From positions 1 to 7,189 of the forward strand of contig DATHTJ010000088.1 of assembly GCA_035463315.1 (NCBI GenBank): a stretch of 7,189 nucleotides of DNA, written 5' to 3'. Below are positions 6,429 through 7,189 of the stretch, piece by piece. Below the pieces are notes generated by a model, which did no database searches, was not told where the DNA came from, and saw only the letters and a list, made by a program, of their open reading frames with translations. A program made the translations under genes and the position numbers. Each line of letters begins with the position of its first letter. The first letter of the stretch is position 1. Origin of the DNA: GCA-003244245 sp035463315. GTDB taxonomy: Bacteria > Actinomycetota > Actinomycetes > Mycobacteriales > Pseudonocardiaceae.

Positions 6429-6597
6429 CCGGCGGTATCTCCTGTCTCGTCATCACCAGGTCTGCTCCCCGTCCGTCCCGCGGGCGGACTCGTCGTCCGC
6501 GGGCCCCGGCCTGGAGTCCGGGGGTGGACCGATCCCGTCTGGATCGGCTGGAGCGGGGAGATCTTCTCGCGCCGTGGATCGGCGACATCGTGCGTTG
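6429..6597 (-). promoter_or_regulatory. Structured spacer or leader before rpsM with three hairpins
   Basis: This is the longest spacer inside the cluster and holds no credible gene. Three perfect stems lie in a row: GCGGAC/GTCCGC (6484-6489 and 6495-6500, 5-base loop), CCCCGG/CCGGGG (6504-6509 and 6518-6523, 8-base loop) and CCGATCC/GGATCGG (6529-6535 and 6541-6547, 5-base loop). A competing stem CCCGCGG/CCGCGGG (6477-6483 and 6497-6503) could replace the first. None is followed by a T-run on the minus strand, so a simple terminator is not favoured. The position directly before rpsM suggests an autoregulatory leader or an internal processing site. I see no good promoter hexamers. Confidence 0.5.
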
Positions 6598-6711
6598 CTA
6601 GCCCTGACGCTGCTTGTGGCGCCGGTTCTCGCAGATCACCATGACCACGCGGTGGCGACGGATCACCTTGCACTTGTCGCAGATCTTCTTGACGCTCGGC
6701 TGCACCTTCAC
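6598..6711 (-). CDS. rpmJ: 50S ribosomal protein L36, zinc-binding type
   Basis: L36 is the smallest 50S protein and helps organise 23S rRNA near the L11/L6 region. This 37-residue protein reads MKVQPSVKKICDKCKVIRRH and ends ENRRHKQRQG, matching the family in length and sequence. The zinc ligands Cys11, Cys14, Cys27 and His32 are all present, so this is the C+ form. The start is GTG at 6711. An ATG a few bases upstream opens a frame that stops at once (ATGACGTGA). AGGAG lies 7 nt before the GTG. The gene follows infA by 18 nt. Confidence 0.97.
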   Translation of the reverse strand: MKVQPSVKKICDKCKVIRRHRVVMVICENRRHKQRQG

Positions 6712-6729
6712 GTCATCTCTCCTGGTGCG

Positions 6730-6951
6730 CTACTTGTAGCGGTAGACGATGCGGCCACGGGACAGGTCGTAGGGCGAGAGCTCCACGACCACCCGGTCCT
6801 CAGGCAGGATGCGGATGTAGTGCTGGCGCATCTTGCCGCTGATGTGCGCGAGAACGCGGTGGCCGTTCTCCAACTCGACCCGGAACATGGCGTTGGGGAG
6901 TGGTTCAACCACCTTGCCCTCGACCTCGATGGCCCCGTCTTTTTTGCCCAT
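6730..6951 (-). CDS. infA: Translation initiation factor IF-1
   Basis: IF-1 binds the 30S A site during initiation and helps IF-2 and IF-3 select the start. The 73-residue protein is a single S1-like OB fold. It matches family members almost throughout: MFRVELENGHRVLAHISGKM (22-41), YIRILPEDRVVVELSPYDLS and a RGRIVYRYK end. The second residue is Gly, where Ala is more usual. ATG 6951 is the conserved start, but its GGAGG (6954-6958) is only 2 nt away, which is unusually close. An in-frame GTG at 6972 would add seven residues that the family lacks and has no ribosome site. Confidence 0.98.
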   Translation of the reverse strand: MGKKDGAIEVEGKVVEPLPNAMFRVELENGHRVLAHISGKMRQHYIRILPEDRVVVELSPYDLSRGRIVYRYK

Positions 6952-7051
6952 GTCCTCCGCGTTCCTGCTCACTGAGCCGTGCCGTCGGGTGGCGGTCTTG
7001 CCACGACGCAGGCACCCGCCAGTTCCAAGACGTGGGGAGGCATCAGTAAGG

Positions 7052-7088
7052 AGTGCGGGACGCACTGCTGAGCAGGGAACCTGCTCAG
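7052..7088 (-). promoter_or_regulatory. Two adjacent hairpins in the infA leader
   Basis: Read on the minus strand, CTGAGCAGG-TTC-CCTGCTCAG (7088-7068) is a perfect 9-bp stem with a 3-base loop. One base later comes AGTGCG-TCC-CGCACT (7066-7052), a perfect 6-bp stem, also with a 3-base loop. They lie about 45-80 nt downstream of the inferred transcription start and over 100 nt before infA. No T-run follows. They may be a regulatory leader, an mRNA stabiliser, or a terminator left from an upstream gene. Confidence 0.45.
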
Positions 7089-7137
7089 ATACCTGCAGAC
7101 ACGCTGAGAACCGGCGCGATACTCACGCCGACAGCAC

Positions 7138-7167
7138 AGTTTACGTCGAGGTCAGCGGGGGGTCCAA
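7138..7167 (-). promoter_or_regulatory. Candidate vegetative promoter for the infA-truA cluster
   Basis: On the minus strand, TTGGAC (7167-7162) and TAAACT (7143-7138) are separated by 18 bases. The -10 hexamer fits the TANNNT consensus of actinobacterial housekeeping sigma factors, while the -35 matches TTGACA only in its TTG. Transcription would start near 7131, giving a leader of about 180 nt before infA. No coding region is visible between this site and infA. Confidence 0.5.
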
Positions 7168-7189
7168 ACCGGCCCCTCGCACCGAGCAC

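Noticed and set aside
6484..6547. The rpmJ-rpsM hairpins as a classical rho-independent terminator
   Set aside because: No T-run follows any stem on the minus strand, and the downstream genes are essential parts of the same cluster.
1..7189. CRISPR array, tRNA, rRNA or insertion sequence
   Set aside because: I found no regularly spaced repeats, tRNA-like fold, rRNA segments, transposase frame or terminal inverted repeats by reading both strands.

Overview
The window comes from a high-GC actinobacterium. The S13, S11, S4, IF1 and RpoA proteins read like those of mycobacteria and Pseudonocardiaceae, and codons mostly end in G or C. I cannot place it more precisely. About two thirds of the window is a housekeeping translation and transcription cluster on the minus strand. 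The left end is an accessory flank with one intact gene and several gene remnants.

The cluster reads right to left. A promoter-like pair (7138-7167) is followed by a leader of about 180 nt with two adjacent hairpins. Then come infA (IF1), rpmJ (L36), a 169-nt gap with three hairpins, rpsM (S13), rpsK (S11), rpsD (S4), rpoA (RNA polymerase alpha), rplQ (L17) and truA (tRNA pseudouridine synthase I). Spacing is tight: rpoA and rplQ abut as TAG-ATG, and rplQ and truA appear to overlap at a CTGA. truA has no ATG, GTG or TTG upstream of its conserved N-terminus, so it probably starts at CTG. Only 14 nt behind truA lies an HD-domain gene of the cyanamide-hydratase-like type. Its codon use is less GC-biased, which suggests a lineage-specific addition to the operon's end.

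A 138-bp intergenic stretch with an inverted repeat separates the HD gene from a convergent plus-strand short-chain dehydrogenase/reductase (836-1612). Left of the SDR, 186-835 has no intact gene. It holds the first third of a Nudix hydrolase that stops right after the GG of the Nudix box, and a possible minus-strand coding remnant. The first 185 bases carry the tail of an unidentified reading frame.

The cluster supplies both ribosomal subunits, initiation, RNA polymerase and tRNA modification. I found no clear new defence, mobile or biosynthetic system. The points most worth a second look are the two structured leaders, the CTG-initiated truA, the HD gene joined to the ribosomal operon, and the broken Nudix region.
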